Notes: a model not told the origin generated them from the sequence alone. Shown: positions 1 through 8,092, counted from the first letter of the stretch. The stretch is 13,005 bases of DNA from an uncultured Bacilli bacterium (GCA_934097255.1 CAKONT010000013.1:1-13005); one strand, 5' to 3'. Made by a program: numbers and translations.

Positions 1-165
1 GTGGTGACTCTCCCCTGTCTTTTGCCTGAATTCTCTGTATGCCGTTACTATAAACGCTTTTCGGAAAAACTCAAATTGATTTTGTGCGTTTTCCGTTAAA
101 GTTTTTTATGTTTTGCTCAATTCTGTCTTTTTTTGTTCTTCCGCAGTTGATTTTTTGTTTTGAAC
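1..165. other. Foreign-looking left end, no supported gene
   Basis: This stretch is visibly richer in G+C than the rest of the window and does not continue the argS reading frame upstream of about position 172, although a complete ArgRS would need several hundred more codons there. On the minus strand one frame (about 107 down to 1, running off the edge) reads like protein, with segments such as ENAQNQFEFFRKAF and TAYREFRQKTGES. That frame is preceded by a TAA and has no ATG, GTG or TTG start. I do not recognise it. The likeliest explanation is an assembly chimera or a rearrangement junction near 165-172. Confidence 0.5.
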
Positions 166-567
166 GGCTATCTTGATTTAGCAAATGAAAATAGTAATAA
201 TAATCCTGTTTATTATGTTCAATATGCTCATGCTAGAATTTGTTCAATTTTAAGAGAGCATGATTTTTCTTTAAAAAATGATTATGTTTTTGAAACAATT
301 AATTCTAAAAGTGCATATAATGTGTTATCAAAACTAGAAGATTTTCCAAAAGTTATTGAAAAAAGTGCAATTAAACATGCACCTCATTTGATTACAAACT
401 ATGTTTATGAACTTTCTAGTTTATTTCACTCATATTATGGTAGTGAAAAAATTATAACTGATGATGAAAAATATACGTATGAACGTATAATGCTTATAAA
501 AGCTGTCAAAATAGTAATTGCAAACGCATTAAAATTAATTGGTGTAACAGCTAAAGAAAGGATGTAA
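160..567 (+). CDS. argS: Arginine--tRNA ligase, C-terminal fragment (5' part missing)
   Basis: ArgRS charges tRNA-Arg with arginine in the cytoplasm. Only the C-terminal DALR anticodon-binding domain is present. The family signature NPVYYVQYAHAR lies near the start, a helical DALR segment follows (DFPKVIEKSAIKHAPHLITN), and the protein ends with the typical GVTAKERM terminus. The usual length is about 550-580 residues, so the catalytic core with its HIGH-like motif is absent. ArgRS-like sequence begins at about position 172 (LDLANENSN). The TTG at 160 is just the first possible start in the open frame and probably belongs to the unrelated sequence upstream. The stop is 3 bases before rpoE, whose ribosome site lies inside the argS end, so the two are co-transcribed. 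Identity is secure; whether the truncation is real or an assembly artefact cannot be settled here. Confidence 0.88.
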   Translation: MNGYLDLANENSNNNPVYYVQYAHARICSILREHDFSLKNDYVFETINSKSAYNVLSKLEDFPKVIEKSAIKHAPHLITNYVYELSSLFHSYYGSEKIITDDEKYTYERIMLIKAVKIVIANALKLIGVTAKERM

Positions 568-570
568 AAG

Positions 571-1017
571 ATGAAAAATATTAGAAAAATGTCTAAAGAA
601 GAATTAGAACTTATGTCATATAATGATATTGCTTATTATCTATTAAAAGAAAAAAAAGATATTAATACAGCAGAACTTTTTAAAGAAATATGTTCTATGC
701 TAGAAATGGATGATAAACAATTTGAAAATAAGATAGGAGATTTTTATACTTCTTTAACAAATGATCAAAGGTTTATTCTTTTAGATTCCGGTAATTGGGA
801 TTTAAAAGAAAATCATTCTATTAAAGCTTTAAAAATAGATGACATGCTAGATGAAATAGATGATATTGATATTGATGATGTTGTAGATGATGGTGAAATA
901 GAAGAAGAAAAAGAAATATTATATGATGATAATATGGACGACGATGTTGATGATATTACTGAAGAATATAAAAATTTGGTTATTGTTGACGAAGAAGAAC
1001 TAGATAGTGCTGAATAA
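571..1017 (+). CDS. rpoE: DNA-directed RNA polymerase delta subunit
   Basis: Delta is a Gram-positive-specific RNA polymerase subunit that speeds recycling and makes promoter choice sensitive to initiating nucleotide levels. The 148-residue protein has the expected two parts. Residues about 1-80 form the folded HARE-HTH domain (MSYNDIAYYLLKEKK, then DKQFENKIGDFYTSL and a segment ending DSGNWDL). From about residue 88 comes a very acidic, probably disordered tail with runs of Asp and Glu (DDIDIDDVVDD). The length is slightly below the B. subtilis protein. The start ATG is preceded by AAAGGAT overlapping the argS stop. The gene sits between argS and prfA in one apparent operon, with no terminator visible on either side. 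Low-complexity acidic ORFs can be misassigned, but the N-terminal domain makes this call good. Confidence 0.88.
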   Translation: MKNIRKMSKEELELMSYNDIAYYLLKEKKDINTAELFKEICSMLEMDDKQFENKIGDFYTSLTNDQRFILLDSGNWDLKENHSIKALKIDDMLDEIDDIDIDDVVDDGEIEEEKEILYDDNMDDDVDDITEEYKNLVIVDEEELDSAE

Positions 1018-1040
1018 AAATATAATTGGTGGTGATAGTA

Positions 1041-2102
1041 ATGATAGATAGACTTGAAGAAATGTTAAAAAAATATGAAGAAATTGAAAAAAAACTAGCA
1101 AGTGAAGAGGTTTTTAATAATTATGATTTGGTAAAAGAGTTAAGCAAAGAAGCAAGTGATCTTGAAGAAGCTGTTAATACTTATAAAAAATATAAGTTAG
1201 TTTTAGAAAGTATCGAATCAGATAATTTATTATTACATGATCCTGAATTTAAAGAAATGGCAAAAGAAGAAATTGCAAGTTTATCTTTAGAAAAAGAAAA
1301 TTTAGAAAAAAAGTTAGAACTACTACTACTTCCAAAAGATCCTAATGATAATAAAAATGTTATTATGGAAATAAGAGGAGCAGCCGGTGGAGATGAAGCT
1401 AATATTTTTGCTGGTGATTTATTTCGCATGTATCAAAAATATTGTCTTAGTCAAGGATTTACAATCGATATTATTAATTCTGATGATAGTGAAAATGGTG
1501 GATTTTCACAAATAGAGTTTATAATTAAAGGAAATGGAGCATATTCTAAATTAAAATATGAAAGTGGAACACATCGTGTTCAAAGAATACCTTTAACTGA
1601 ATCCGGTGGAAGAATTCATACATCAACGGCAACAGTTGCTGTTCTTCCTGAGGTTAATGATGTATCGATTGATATAAAACCAGAAGATTTAAGAATAGAT
1701 GTTTATCGTTCCGGTGGAGCCGGTGGACAATGTGTTAATACAACAGATAGTGCTGTTAGAATTACACATTTACCTACTGGAGTTGTTGTAACATGTCAAA
1801 ATGAAAGAAGTCAAATTCAAAACAAAGAAAAAGCATTAGAAATTTTGAAAAGTAAGTTGTATGAAGAAGAAAAAAGAAGACAAGAAGAAGAGTTAGGACA
1901 AGATAGAAAAGATAAGATAGGAACAGGAGATCGTTCTGAAAAGATTAGAACATATAATTATCCACAAAATAGAGTTACTGATCATAGAATAGGATTTACA
2001 ATAAACAAGTTAGATCACGTTATGGAAGGTGATTTATCTCCTATAATTGAAGCCTTAATTAACGAGGATCAAAAAAGGAAATTAGCTAGTAATGACCGTT
2101 AA
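1041..2102 (+). CDS. prfA: Peptide chain release factor 1 (RF1)
   Basis: RF1 reads UAA and UAG in the ribosomal A site and triggers hydrolysis of the finished peptide. The 353-residue protein has the N-terminal coiled-coil domain, the codon-recognition motif of the PxT type (PLT in [15 protein letters not shown]), which marks RF1 rather than RF2 (SPF), and the catalytic GGQ at residues 228-230 in [20 protein letters not shown]. The residue after GGQ is Cys instead of the commoner His. I start at the ATG at 1041 because GGTGGTGAT sits just upstream and [19 protein letters not shown] matches the family N-terminus; an in-frame TTG at 1026 would add five residues that overlap this ribosome site. 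The end overlaps prmC by 11 bases. RF1 suits a window where all genes stop at TAA or TAG. Confidence 0.96.
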   Translation: MIDRLEEMLKKYEEIEKKLASEEVFNNYDLVKELSKEASDLEEAVNTYKKYKLVLESIESDNLLLHDPEFKEMAKEEIASLSLEKENLEKKLELLLLPKDPNDNKNVIMEIRGAAGGDEANIFAGDLFRMYQKYCLSQGFTIDIINSDDSENGGFSQIEFIIKGNGAYSKLKYESGTHRVQRIPLTESGGRIHTSTATVAVLPEVNDVSIDIKPEDLRIDVYRSGGAGGQCVNTTDSAVRITHLPTGVVVTCQNERSQIQNKEKALEILKSKLYEEEKRRQEEELGQDRKDKIGTGDRSEKIRTYNYPQNRVTDHRIGFTINKLDHVMEGDLSPIIEALINEDQKRKLASNDR

Positions 2103-2907
2103 AGAATTAATAGCTAATGGTAAAAATTATACAGAAAAAGAAAGAAAAACTATTTTATGTTTTCTTTTAGATTGTAGTTTTTCTGATCTTTTTTTTATTG
2201 ATGAAGTTGATGATAAAATATCTTCATCATATTTAGAACTGGTTAAATCAAATCTACCTATTCAGTATTTACTACATTATAGTAATTTTTATGGCTATGA
2301 TTTTTATGTTGATGAGAGCGTTTTAATACCAAGGCCAGAAACTGAATTATTAGTTGATAAATGTCTTTCTTATATTAACAATTATTTTGATAGTAAAAAA
2401 ATTAGTATTTGTGATTTAGGAACTGGTAGTGGATGTATTGCGATTACTTTAAAAAAAGAAATGCCTTTTTCAAGTGTAACTGCTGTTGATATATCAAATA
2501 AAGCATTAAAAGTTGCAATTAAAAATGCTAGAATAAATAAAGCAAGTATTAATTTTATAAAAAGTAATATGTTAGACAAAGTAGATTGTAAGTTTGATGT
2601 TATTGTAAGTAATCCACCATATATTGCTAAAAAAGATATTAAAAGCATTGATTCTAATGTGTTAAAATATGAACCACATCTTGCTTTATTTGGTGGAGAA
2701 GATGGACTTTTGTATTATAAAAAAATTCTTCAACAGGCAAAGAAAAATCTTAAAGAAAAAAGTCTTATTGCGTTAGAAATAGGATACGATGAAAAGGAAA
2801 AAGTAATAGAAATTGCCAAGACTTTTTTTCCTAATTCAACGATTAAATCTTTAAAAGATTTAAATAATTATGATAGATATATATTTATTTTAAATAATTT
2901 TGAATAA
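2092..2907 (+). CDS. prmC: Release factor glutamine N5-methyltransferase
   Basis: PrmC (HemK) uses S-adenosylmethionine to methylate the glutamine of the GGQ motif in release factors, which improves termination. The 271-residue protein has a small N-terminal helical domain, the linker motif PRPETE at 80-85, the SAM-binding loop DLGTGSG at 108-114 and the catalytic NPPY at 174-177, which clamps the target glutamine. The length is normal for the family. The ATG lies inside the last codons of prfA in another frame (11-base overlap), so the enzyme is translationally coupled to its substrate RF1. No terminator follows, and spoIIR starts 60 bases downstream. The rRNA/DNA adenine and cytosine methylases share NPPY, but the PRPETE linker and the neighbour make this assignment firm. 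Confidence 0.95.
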   Translation: MTVKELIANGKNYTEKERKTILCFLLDCSFSDLFFIDEVDDKISSSYLELVKSNLPIQYLLHYSNFYGYDFYVDESVLIPRPETELLVDKCLSYINNYFDSKKISICDLGTGSGCIAITLKKEMPFSSVTAVDISNKALKVAIKNARINKASINFIKSNMLDKVDCKFDVIVSNPPYIAKKDIKSIDSNVLKYEPHLALFGGEDGLLYYKKILQQAKKNLKEKSLIALEIGYDEKEKVIEIAKTFFPNSTIKSLKDLNNYDRYIFILNNFE

Positions 2908-2967
2908 AAAAAGGTAATATCACTCATTATGAAATTGAATAAAAAATTTATAAAGGGTGATTTTTTA

Positions 2968-3498
2968 ATGAAAAAAATATTAGTTGTTATAGCAATTATT
3001 ATTTCAATAATGTTTTTAACACATGAAAAACAAGAGTATTATATTATTCCAAATGATGCAATTAGATTTAGAGTTATAGCAAATAGTAATAGTGTTTTTG
3101 ATCAATTGGTTAAAAAAAATGTGACTAATAAATTGCAAGATAAATTTTTAGATACTTTAGTTGGATTATCAAATAAAGAAGAAGTAAAAGATGTTATACA
3201 AAATGATATTAGTTCTTATGAAAAAATAGTTGAAGACGAATTAAACTTAGAAGGGGTAAATTATTCATATTCAATAAATTATGGAATGAATTATTTTCCA
3301 GAAAAGGTATATAAAGGCTTGAAGTATAAAGCTGGAAATTATGAATCACTTGTTGTTACGCTTGGAGAAGGAAATGGAAATAATTTTTGGTGTTTGCTTT
3401 TTCCTCCTGTTTGTTTAATGGAAGTAGAAGATAAAAAAACAACTGATGTTGAGTATACATTTTTCATTAAAGAACTTTTTAATAAGTATTTTAAATAA
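2968..3498 (+). CDS. spoIIR: Stage II sporulation protein R (SpoIIR)
   Basis: In endospore formers SpoIIR is made in the forespore under sigma-F, secreted into the space between the two cells, and activates the protease SpoIIGA, which processes pro-sigma-E in the mother cell. The 176-residue product starts with a signal peptide or membrane anchor (KKILVVIAIIISIMFL) and then shows family blocks: IRFRVIANSNS from residue 32, a central YFPEKVYKG, and GEGNGNNFWCLLFPPVC with W141, C142 and C149. It is shorter than the B. subtilis protein (about 224 residues), mainly at the C-terminus. I prefer the ATG at 2968, preceded by AAAGGGTGA at a 7-base spacing; an in-frame ATG at 2929 would add 13 polar residues before the signal. 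B. subtilis also carries spoIIR just downstream of prfA-prmC, which supports orthology. A terminator follows directly. Confidence 0.87.
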   Translation: MKKILVVIAIIISIMFLTHEKQEYYIIPNDAIRFRVIANSNSVFDQLVKKNVTNKLQDKFLDTLVGLSNKEEVKDVIQNDISSYEKIVEDELNLEGVNYSYSINYGMNYFPEKVYKGLKYKAGNYESLVVTLGEGNGNNFWCLLFPPVCLMEVEDKKTTDVEYTFFIKELFNKYFK

Positions 3499-3502
3499 TT
3501 AT

Positions 3503-3528
3503 GCAAGACTTTAAGTCTTGCTTTTTTT
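3503..3528 (+). terminator. Rho-independent terminator after spoIIR
   Basis: GCAAGACT and AGTCTTGC form a perfect 8-bp stem around a TTA loop (3503-3521), followed by seven T residues. It closes the argS-rpoE-prfA-prmC-spoIIR unit five bases after the spoIIR stop. Confidence 0.92.
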
Positions 3529-3577
3529 ATTATTTGTGATAGAATAGTTCTCGTGTGAATAGAATTGTATCAAAAAA

Positions 3578-3606
3578 TTGATTTTTATAAATACTTATGG
3601 TACAAT
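3578..3606 (+). promoter_or_regulatory. Sigma-A promoter with extended -10
   Basis: A TTGATT -35 box (3578-3583), a 17-base spacer and a TACAAT -10 box (3601-3606) preceded by TGG (an extended -10) predict a start near 3613, about 25 bases before the next ATG. The promoter occupies the region that a naive reading would give to the N-terminus of the following gene. Confidence 0.75.
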
Positions 3607-3637
3607 ATGTGCTACTAAGAAATGGGGGATAAAGTTT

Positions 3638-5677
3638 ATGAAAAAAGAAGTCATTAATGTTGAAAAAATTGTCGATAATAAAAACAATTTGAAGTCTTTT
3701 GTTGTTTATTATGACGATGGAACAAAGCTTTCTGTTGATTATTCTTCTAATATCAGGGAAGAATTATTGCTTGCTAAAGCAGTTATGTGTGATAATGCAA
3801 GTTGTTATAGTAAATTTACAGATGAAGAACTTTCAAAAGAGATAGTAAGATTGGCAAAGAATTTAAAAGCATTACTTTCTAAAGCAAAAGTGATGAGCGA
3901 AGAAGATTATACTAAAAAAAGAATTTTGGATGTTTCTAAACGTATAGATGAGGATGAAGAATTAACGAGTGATGATTTAGAAATCGAAAATTTAAGTTAT
4001 AATAAAAGATATGAAAAAGAACTATCAACAAATAATGTATCATTAAAAAAGAAAAAATGGGGCTGGATTTTAGTTTTAGTAGCGGCACTTGGAGCATTAA
4101 CTCCATTAGTGTATAAAGTCCTTAATAAAAAATCAAGTAAAGATAAGGGTATTTCTCCTTCATCTAATAGCAATAGTTATGATACTTTTGATGATATTAT
4201 GCGTACTTTAAGTGTTGAAGAACAACTTTATTCTTTTAATGATTATGCAAGCATTAATGTTAAAGAAGAAAAAGATGTTTTATCTAAAATGTCTTTTGAA
4301 GAATTAGATACGTTGTATGACAAATATAATGTTAAATTGCAAAAACAAATTTTCAATATATTGGAAGATGTTCAAAGTTATATGAATAATACTACATTAC
4401 CTGCTGTTAAAACGTCTTTTGATGGCAAAAATAAGCAATTATATATGAATGCTGATGAAATAATAAGCACATTTATAGTAGTAAATTCTGATAGAATTGA
4501 CAAAAATTCTATGGTTAATATTTTTGGAAACAGTGGAATTTTAAGTGAAGCAAGTATAAGTGATAATTACTTGAGTTTATGTAAATATATGAATACATAT
4601 TATTCAAGAGCAAAGAATGTATCTGGAATATGCGACTTATTTATGAATGCAGAAGATAAAGCACTTATTAAAGAATATGAATCTAAAATTGCTTCATATA
4701 ATTTAGCTAATACAAATAGTGAAAAAGAGTCTTCTAAAAAAGATTTAATTTCATTTATTGATAATATCTATCAAAATAAGGAAAAAAACAAAGGAGCAAC
4801 ATCATACATTTTAACAACGGCACCGGTATTTTTGATGGATAAAGATTTAATTGATGAAAATGCTTATAGAGCGTACGTTGGTGTTAACTATGATGTAACA
4901 TGTGATCATTTATTAAATGGCAAAGTAAGAGAAATAGTTACTTTATCAGATAGTTTAAATAAAACAGGAAATTCTTCTGGAATATATAATATCGTAAAAG
5001 AAGAACCTAGAGCGATGGATGAGAAGAATTTAAGAAAAGATTTAGAAAGAGATATGATCATTTACGGAAATGAAAATGTTATTGTTCCTGATGATAGAAA
5101 AATTGAGTATTTTTCAGGTAACTGGGATGACTATATAAAAGGTGGTTCAGTTACTCATGTTACTGGTGAAAGTAATATAACTTATGAAGATTTATCAGAT
5201 GAAGATAAGAACTTTAATGAATCTGAAAAGGATAGAGCTAAAGGCTATCTCGATGGATATAATGCTAAGTATATTGAATCAAGGGATTATACGGCAACAA
5301 CTGGAAAGAAGTTATCTTATAGCTTTTCATCAAATGGTACTCCATATCAAGATGGATACTTAGAGGGATTAAAGTTTGGTATTGATTCGGGATATCAAGA
5401 TGGATTAGTTGTATACGAAGCAAAGAAAAATCAACAAGAAGAAACAATAATTGAAGAAAAACCGGTTCCAAAAGAGGACGAGGAAGTTATTGAAGATAAA
5501 GAAGAAATAAAAGAACCAAGTCATGATGATGATATAAAGCCTTCAATTCCTGCTGAAGATACTGTTATTGTCGATGAAAAACCAGCAGACAAAGACTTAT
5601 CTCCAGAAGAAGGAGAAATAATAGATCCTGATTTTGGATCAAATAGTAAATCTTTTACAAGGGTAAGAAATTGTTAG
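3638..5677 (+). CDS. Unrecognised membrane-anchored protein with acidic C-terminal tail
   Basis: I do not recognise this family. The 679-residue product has a cytoplasmic-looking charged N-terminal part (1-140), a single membrane helix at about 141-162 (WGWILVLVAALGALTPLVYKVL region), a Ser/Asn linker, and a large mostly helical domain (about 180-480) that would lie outside if the N-terminus is inside. Near the C-terminus are three related short motifs, GYLDG at 536, GYLEG at 573 and GYQDG at 585, then a Glu/Asp/Lys/Pro-rich tail resembling a wall-spanning spacer. No LPXTG motif is seen. I start at the ATG at 3638 because GGGGGA precedes it by 8 bases; an open frame from TTG 3578 would begin in the -35 box. 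It is followed 19 bases later by the next gene, so the two form a promoter-driven pair likely acting together at the cell surface. Confidence 0.8.
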   Translation: MKKEVINVEKIVDNKNNLKSFVVYYDDGTKLSVDYSSNIREELLLAKAVMCDNASCYSKFTDEELSKEIVRLAKNLKALLSKAKVMSEEDYTKKRILDVSKRIDEDEELTSDDLEIENLSYNKRYEKELSTNNVSLKKKKWGWILVLVAALGALTPLVYKVLNKKSSKDKGISPSSNSNSYDTFDDIMRTLSVEEQLYSFNDYASINVKEEKDVLSKMSFEELDTLYDKYNVKLQKQIFNILEDVQSYMNNTTLPAVKTSFDGKNKQLYMNADEIISTFIVVNSDRIDKNSMVNIFGNSGILSEASISDNYLSLCKYMNTYYSRAKNVSGICDLFMNAEDKALIKEYESKIASYNLANTNSEKESSKKDLISFIDNIYQNKEKNKGATSYILTTAPVFLMDKDLIDENAYRAYVGVNYDVTCDHLLNGKVREIVTLSDSLNKTGNSSGIYNIVKEEPRAMDEKNLRKDLERDMIIYGNENVIVPDDRKIEYFSGNWDDYIKGGSVTHVTGESNITYEDLSDEDKNFNESEKDRAKGYLDGYNAKYIESRDYTATTGKKLSYSFSSNGTPYQDGYLEGLKFGIDSGYQDGLVVYEAKKNQQEETIIEEKPVPKEDEEVIEDKEEIKEPSHDDDIKPSIPAEDTVIVDEKPADKDLSPEEGEIIDPDFGSNSKSFTRVRNC

Positions 5678-5696
5678 TTTAGAGGGGGTTTAATAG

Positions 5697-7478
5697 ATGT
5701 TAGAAAACGGAAGATTTAATTTAATAAAAAGATTACTTGTTTCACTAATTGTAGTAATTATTGTAGTATTTGTTATGTTACTTGTTTTCCCTACAAAAAA
5801 TTACTTAAAGCCATTAATGCAAGATGTTTTTAGAAATAATTTGAATTCGATGCAAGAAGCTGCAGAAACTTATTTTACAAATGATCGATTACCTGAAAAT
5901 ATAGGTGATAAAAAAAGACTTACTTTGCAAGAAATGTTAGATATGAATTTGTTAATTCCATTTGTAGATAAAAATGGTAACGAGTGTAGTACTACTAAGT
6001 CTTATGTTGAAATAATTAAAGAGAAAGATGAATATATTTTAAAAGTTAATTTATCATGTGGATCAGATGAGGCTTATATAATTGAGCATCTTGGATGTCA
6101 TGATATTTGTAAGGCACTTGGAAAGTCATCTTGTGATATTTGTCCATCATGTGATGAAAATAAAGATCAAGTTCCTAAGGAAGTTATTGAATATGAGTTA
6201 AAAAGAGAAGTTTCAAATAAAAAATTAACTGGATACAGTTGTCCAGATAGTTCATACACTTATGATTCTAATACTAATACTTGTAGTAAAACAGTTACTG
6301 AAAGTAAAACTATTGAAGCTATTCCAGTTTATGAATCTGAAACAAAAGATGTTTTAATTGGGTATAGATGTGATAAAGAAGGATATGTTTTAGATGAAAA
6401 AAATAAAACATGTACTAAAACAACAACTAAAGTTTTAACAGAAAACGCAAATCCAATTTATGAAAATAAAACGACGACAACAAATAGACCATTTACTTTA
6501 GTGGAGGAGAAAAAATATTTATATAAATATCAAAAAGAAGTAACAACAACAACTTATACTCCAGATACTACACAACCAATTTATGCTGATGTTTATACTA
6601 AAATTGGTTCATATAAACAAAGAGTATGTGATGGTTATACATATTTCCAAGATGGAACAAGTAGTACCTTATATCAAGAAGTAAGCGATTGGGTTTATTC
6701 GACTACTGTTAGAGGAGTTGATTATGTACCTAGTGATACATACAACGTTAAATATGTAATAGTTGGAATGGACTATGATAAATGTCAAGAAAATTGTTCT
6801 ATAAAGCCATATTATGAAGTTGATGTTTATACAAGAAATGTTATAGTATATGATTCATCAAATATAACAGCAGTGTGTAACGTAAAGGAAGTTGATGTTC
6901 CAATTTATGCTAATAGAAGCCAATTTACTGGAAAATTTGTAACAAATAAGACCGTAAAAAAAGAGATATTAACAGAGTGGTCTGAGTCTAAAAATGATCA
7001 AAATTTAATAAATCAAAATTATGGTTATGTTGGTAAAATGAAAGAGAATGGTTCTATTCAAGTAAGAAAATATGGAACTTGTCCAAATGGTACAAGTATT
7101 TCATCAACAGATGAAAGTAAATGTGTTAAACAAGAAAAGGTAATAAGTGGTTATTCTTGTCCAACTAATGGATTTAAATATGACGCTACACAATCAAAAT
7201 GCGTTAAAGTTGAAGAAACAAAAGATGTTATGGATGCAGTGGCTGTTTATGAATCTAAAACTAATGACAAATTAATAGGATATAGATGTGAATCTGGTTA
7301 TGCACTAAATGGTAAAAAATGTTCTAAAACGTATACTAAAGATATAAATGTTAAAGCAACTCCAAATTATAAAACTGTTTTTGGATATGAATATAAATGG
7401 CATACTTCAAAAACATTAAGCGGTTGGACGTTTACTGGAAATACTAGAAAAAGAACAATTTATGTTGATGCCAAATAA
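5697..7478 (+). CDS. Cysteine-rich surface protein with pseudopilin-like N-terminus and duplicated module
   Basis: The function is unknown. The 593-residue protein has an N-terminal membrane anchor (residues about 9-32, IKRLLVSLIVVIIVVFVMLL) followed by a region that resembles the globular start of pilin-like proteins in Bacillota: MQEAAETYFTNDRLPENIG, LTLQEMLDMNLLIPFVDKNG, then CSTTKSYVEI. No prepilin peptidase site is apparent. Next come a Cys cluster (CHDIC, SCDICPSC, about 135-155), a Thr-rich beta-looking middle, and two copies of a ~78-residue module at 179-259 and 485-560. There are 21 cysteines in all. The protein probably faces outward, with cysteines forming disulfides or binding metal. 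The ATG is preceded by AGAGGGGG at an 8-base spacing, 19 bases after the upstream surface gene. A stem-loop follows the stop. Confidence 0.82.
   Translation: MLENGRFNLIKRLLVSLIVVIIVVFVMLLVFPTKNYLKPLMQDVFRNNLNSMQEAAETYFTNDRLPENIGDKKRLTLQEMLDMNLLIPFVDKNGNECSTTKSYVEIIKEKDEYILKVNLSCGSDEAYIIEHLGCHDICKALGKSSCDICPSCDENKDQVPKEVIEYELKREVSNKKLTGYSCPDSSYTYDSNTNTCSKTVTESKTIEAIPVYESETKDVLIGYRCDKEGYVLDEKNKTCTKTTTKVLTENANPIYENKTTTTNRPFTLVEEKKYLYKYQKEVTTTTYTPDTTQPIYADVYTKIGSYKQRVCDGYTYFQDGTSSTLYQEVSDWVYSTTVRGVDYVPSDTYNVKYVIVGMDYDKCQENCSIKPYYEVDVYTRNVIVYDSSNITAVCNVKEVDVPIYANRSQFTGKFVTNKTVKKEILTEWSESKNDQNLINQNYGYVGKMKENGSIQVRKYGTCPNGTSISSTDESKCVKQEKVISGYSCPTNGFKYDATQSKCVKVEETKDVMDAVAVYESKTNDKLIGYRCESGYALNGKKCSKTYTKDINVKATPNYKTVFGYEYKWHTSKTLSGWTFTGNTRKRTIYVDAK
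6231..6473 (+). repeat. Cys-rich module, copy 1 (protein-level repeat)
   Basis: Residues 179-259 of the surface protein have the order GYSCP, YDSNTNTCSK, VYESETKD, LIGYRC, KTCTKTTTK, NPIYENKT. Copy 2 repeats this order. The similarity is at protein level and diverged at DNA level. Confidence 0.8.
7149..7376 (+). repeat. Cys-rich module, copy 2 (protein-level repeat)
   Basis: Residues 485-560 show GYSCP, YDATQSKCVK, VYESKTND, LIGYRC, KKCSKTYTK, TPNYKT, aligning with copy 1 over its whole length with all four cysteines kept. About 225 residues of different sequence separate the copies. Confidence 0.8.
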
Positions 7479-7494
7479 TTTATACTAGAATTGT

Positions 7495-7555
7495 AAAGCA
7501 GATTTATTGATGTCTACTCTATGAGGAGCATTTCATTATTTCTGCTTTTTCTTTT
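7495..7555 (+). terminator. Large stem-loop, probable terminator of the surface-protein pair
   Basis: AAAGCAGA (7495-7502) pairs with TCTGCTTT (7541-7548), and a T-rich run follows. The loop of about 38 bases is unusually long and holds a second imperfect hairpin (around ATGT..CTC TAT GAGG..GCAT). A terminator is the simplest reading; a structured regulatory leader for the next gene is the alternative. Confidence 0.55.
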
Positions 7556-7599
7556 CTAAAATATTATTTTTATAGTATTATTAATTAGGAGTGATATAA

Positions 7600-8082
7600 A
7601 TGAAAAATTTATATATAGATTTCGATGGAGTTATAATTGATACCTATAAAAATTTTGATTTAAAAAGTTTAAAAGATTATCCTAAAGAAAAAATATTGGA
7701 TTTTTTTGCAAATTTTCCTTGGGATGATATTTTAAAAGAAGAAAATATAATAAAAGATGCTATAAACAATATTCAAAAAATTATAGATAGTGAAAAGTTT
7801 AACGTTTCGATACTTTCTCATATTAATTTTTTAGGTGAGGGAGTAAAAAAAGTGGAATTTATTAGGAAATATTTTAAAGATATTACCGTTATTTTATGTC
7901 CAAAAGAGATTTCTAAAACTAAAATGGTTCATACAGAAGGAGCGATTTTGGTGGATGATTATTCTGCAAATTTACGTGAGTGGAGAGCCGAAGATGGAAT
8001 TCCTGTTAAGTTTTCATTAAAAGAAGAAAATGATGAATTTATAGTAATTAATAGTTTAGATAAAATTATCGATTTATTTTAG
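7600..8082 (+). CDS. HAD-superfamily 5'-nucleotidase-like phosphatase
   Basis: The protein (160 residues) looks like the small cytosolic 5'(3')-deoxyribonucleotidase-type branch of the HAD superfamily, which removes phosphate from nucleotides. Motif I is DFDGV with nucleophile D7 and acid/base D9; motif II is probably S73 in ILSHIN; the motif III lysine is probably K106 or K108 in SKTKMVH; motif IV is LVDDY with D119 and D120 for magnesium. The short sequence between motifs I and II suggests a small cap. The start ATG follows a TAGGAGTGAT ribosome site. The stop overlaps the Shine-Dalgarno of murA, so both are in one operon. The substrate is not determinable from sequence: nucleotide clean-up is the family expectation, but no specificity residues were identified. 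Confidence 0.78.
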   Translation: MKNLYIDFDGVIIDTYKNFDLKSLKDYPKEKILDFFANFPWDDILKEENIIKDAINNIQKIIDSEKFNVSILSHINFLGEGVKKVEFIRKYFKDITVILCPKEISKTKMVHTEGAILVDDYSANLREWRAEDGIPVKFSLKEENDEFIVINSLDKIIDLF

Positions 8083-8092
8083 GAGGTTTATT

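Noticed and set aside
1181..1429. Minus-strand ORF of 82 codons
   Set aside because: It lies wholly inside prfA, is rich in Ser, Leu and Phe as expected from the reverse of Glu/Lys-rich coding DNA, and has no ribosome site.
2382..2648. Minus-strand ORF of 88 codons, hydrophobic
   Set aside because: It is the antisense of the catalytic region of prmC; the hydrophobicity follows from reversing Lys/Asn-rich codons.
3578..3637. N-terminal extension of the large membrane protein from a TTG at 3578
   Set aside because: The segment contains the -35 and -10 boxes, and the ATG at 3638 has a proper GGGGGA ribosome site.
5265..5471. Minus-strand ORF of 68 codons
   Set aside because: It is inside the coding region of the large membrane protein, with no promoter, ribosome site or recognisable domain.
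5697..5800. True type IV prepilin for the cysteine-rich protein
   Set aside because: The N-terminus lacks the G/A-F-x-x-x-E prepilin peptidase site; only the following globular region resembles pilin-like proteins, so I call it a membrane anchor.
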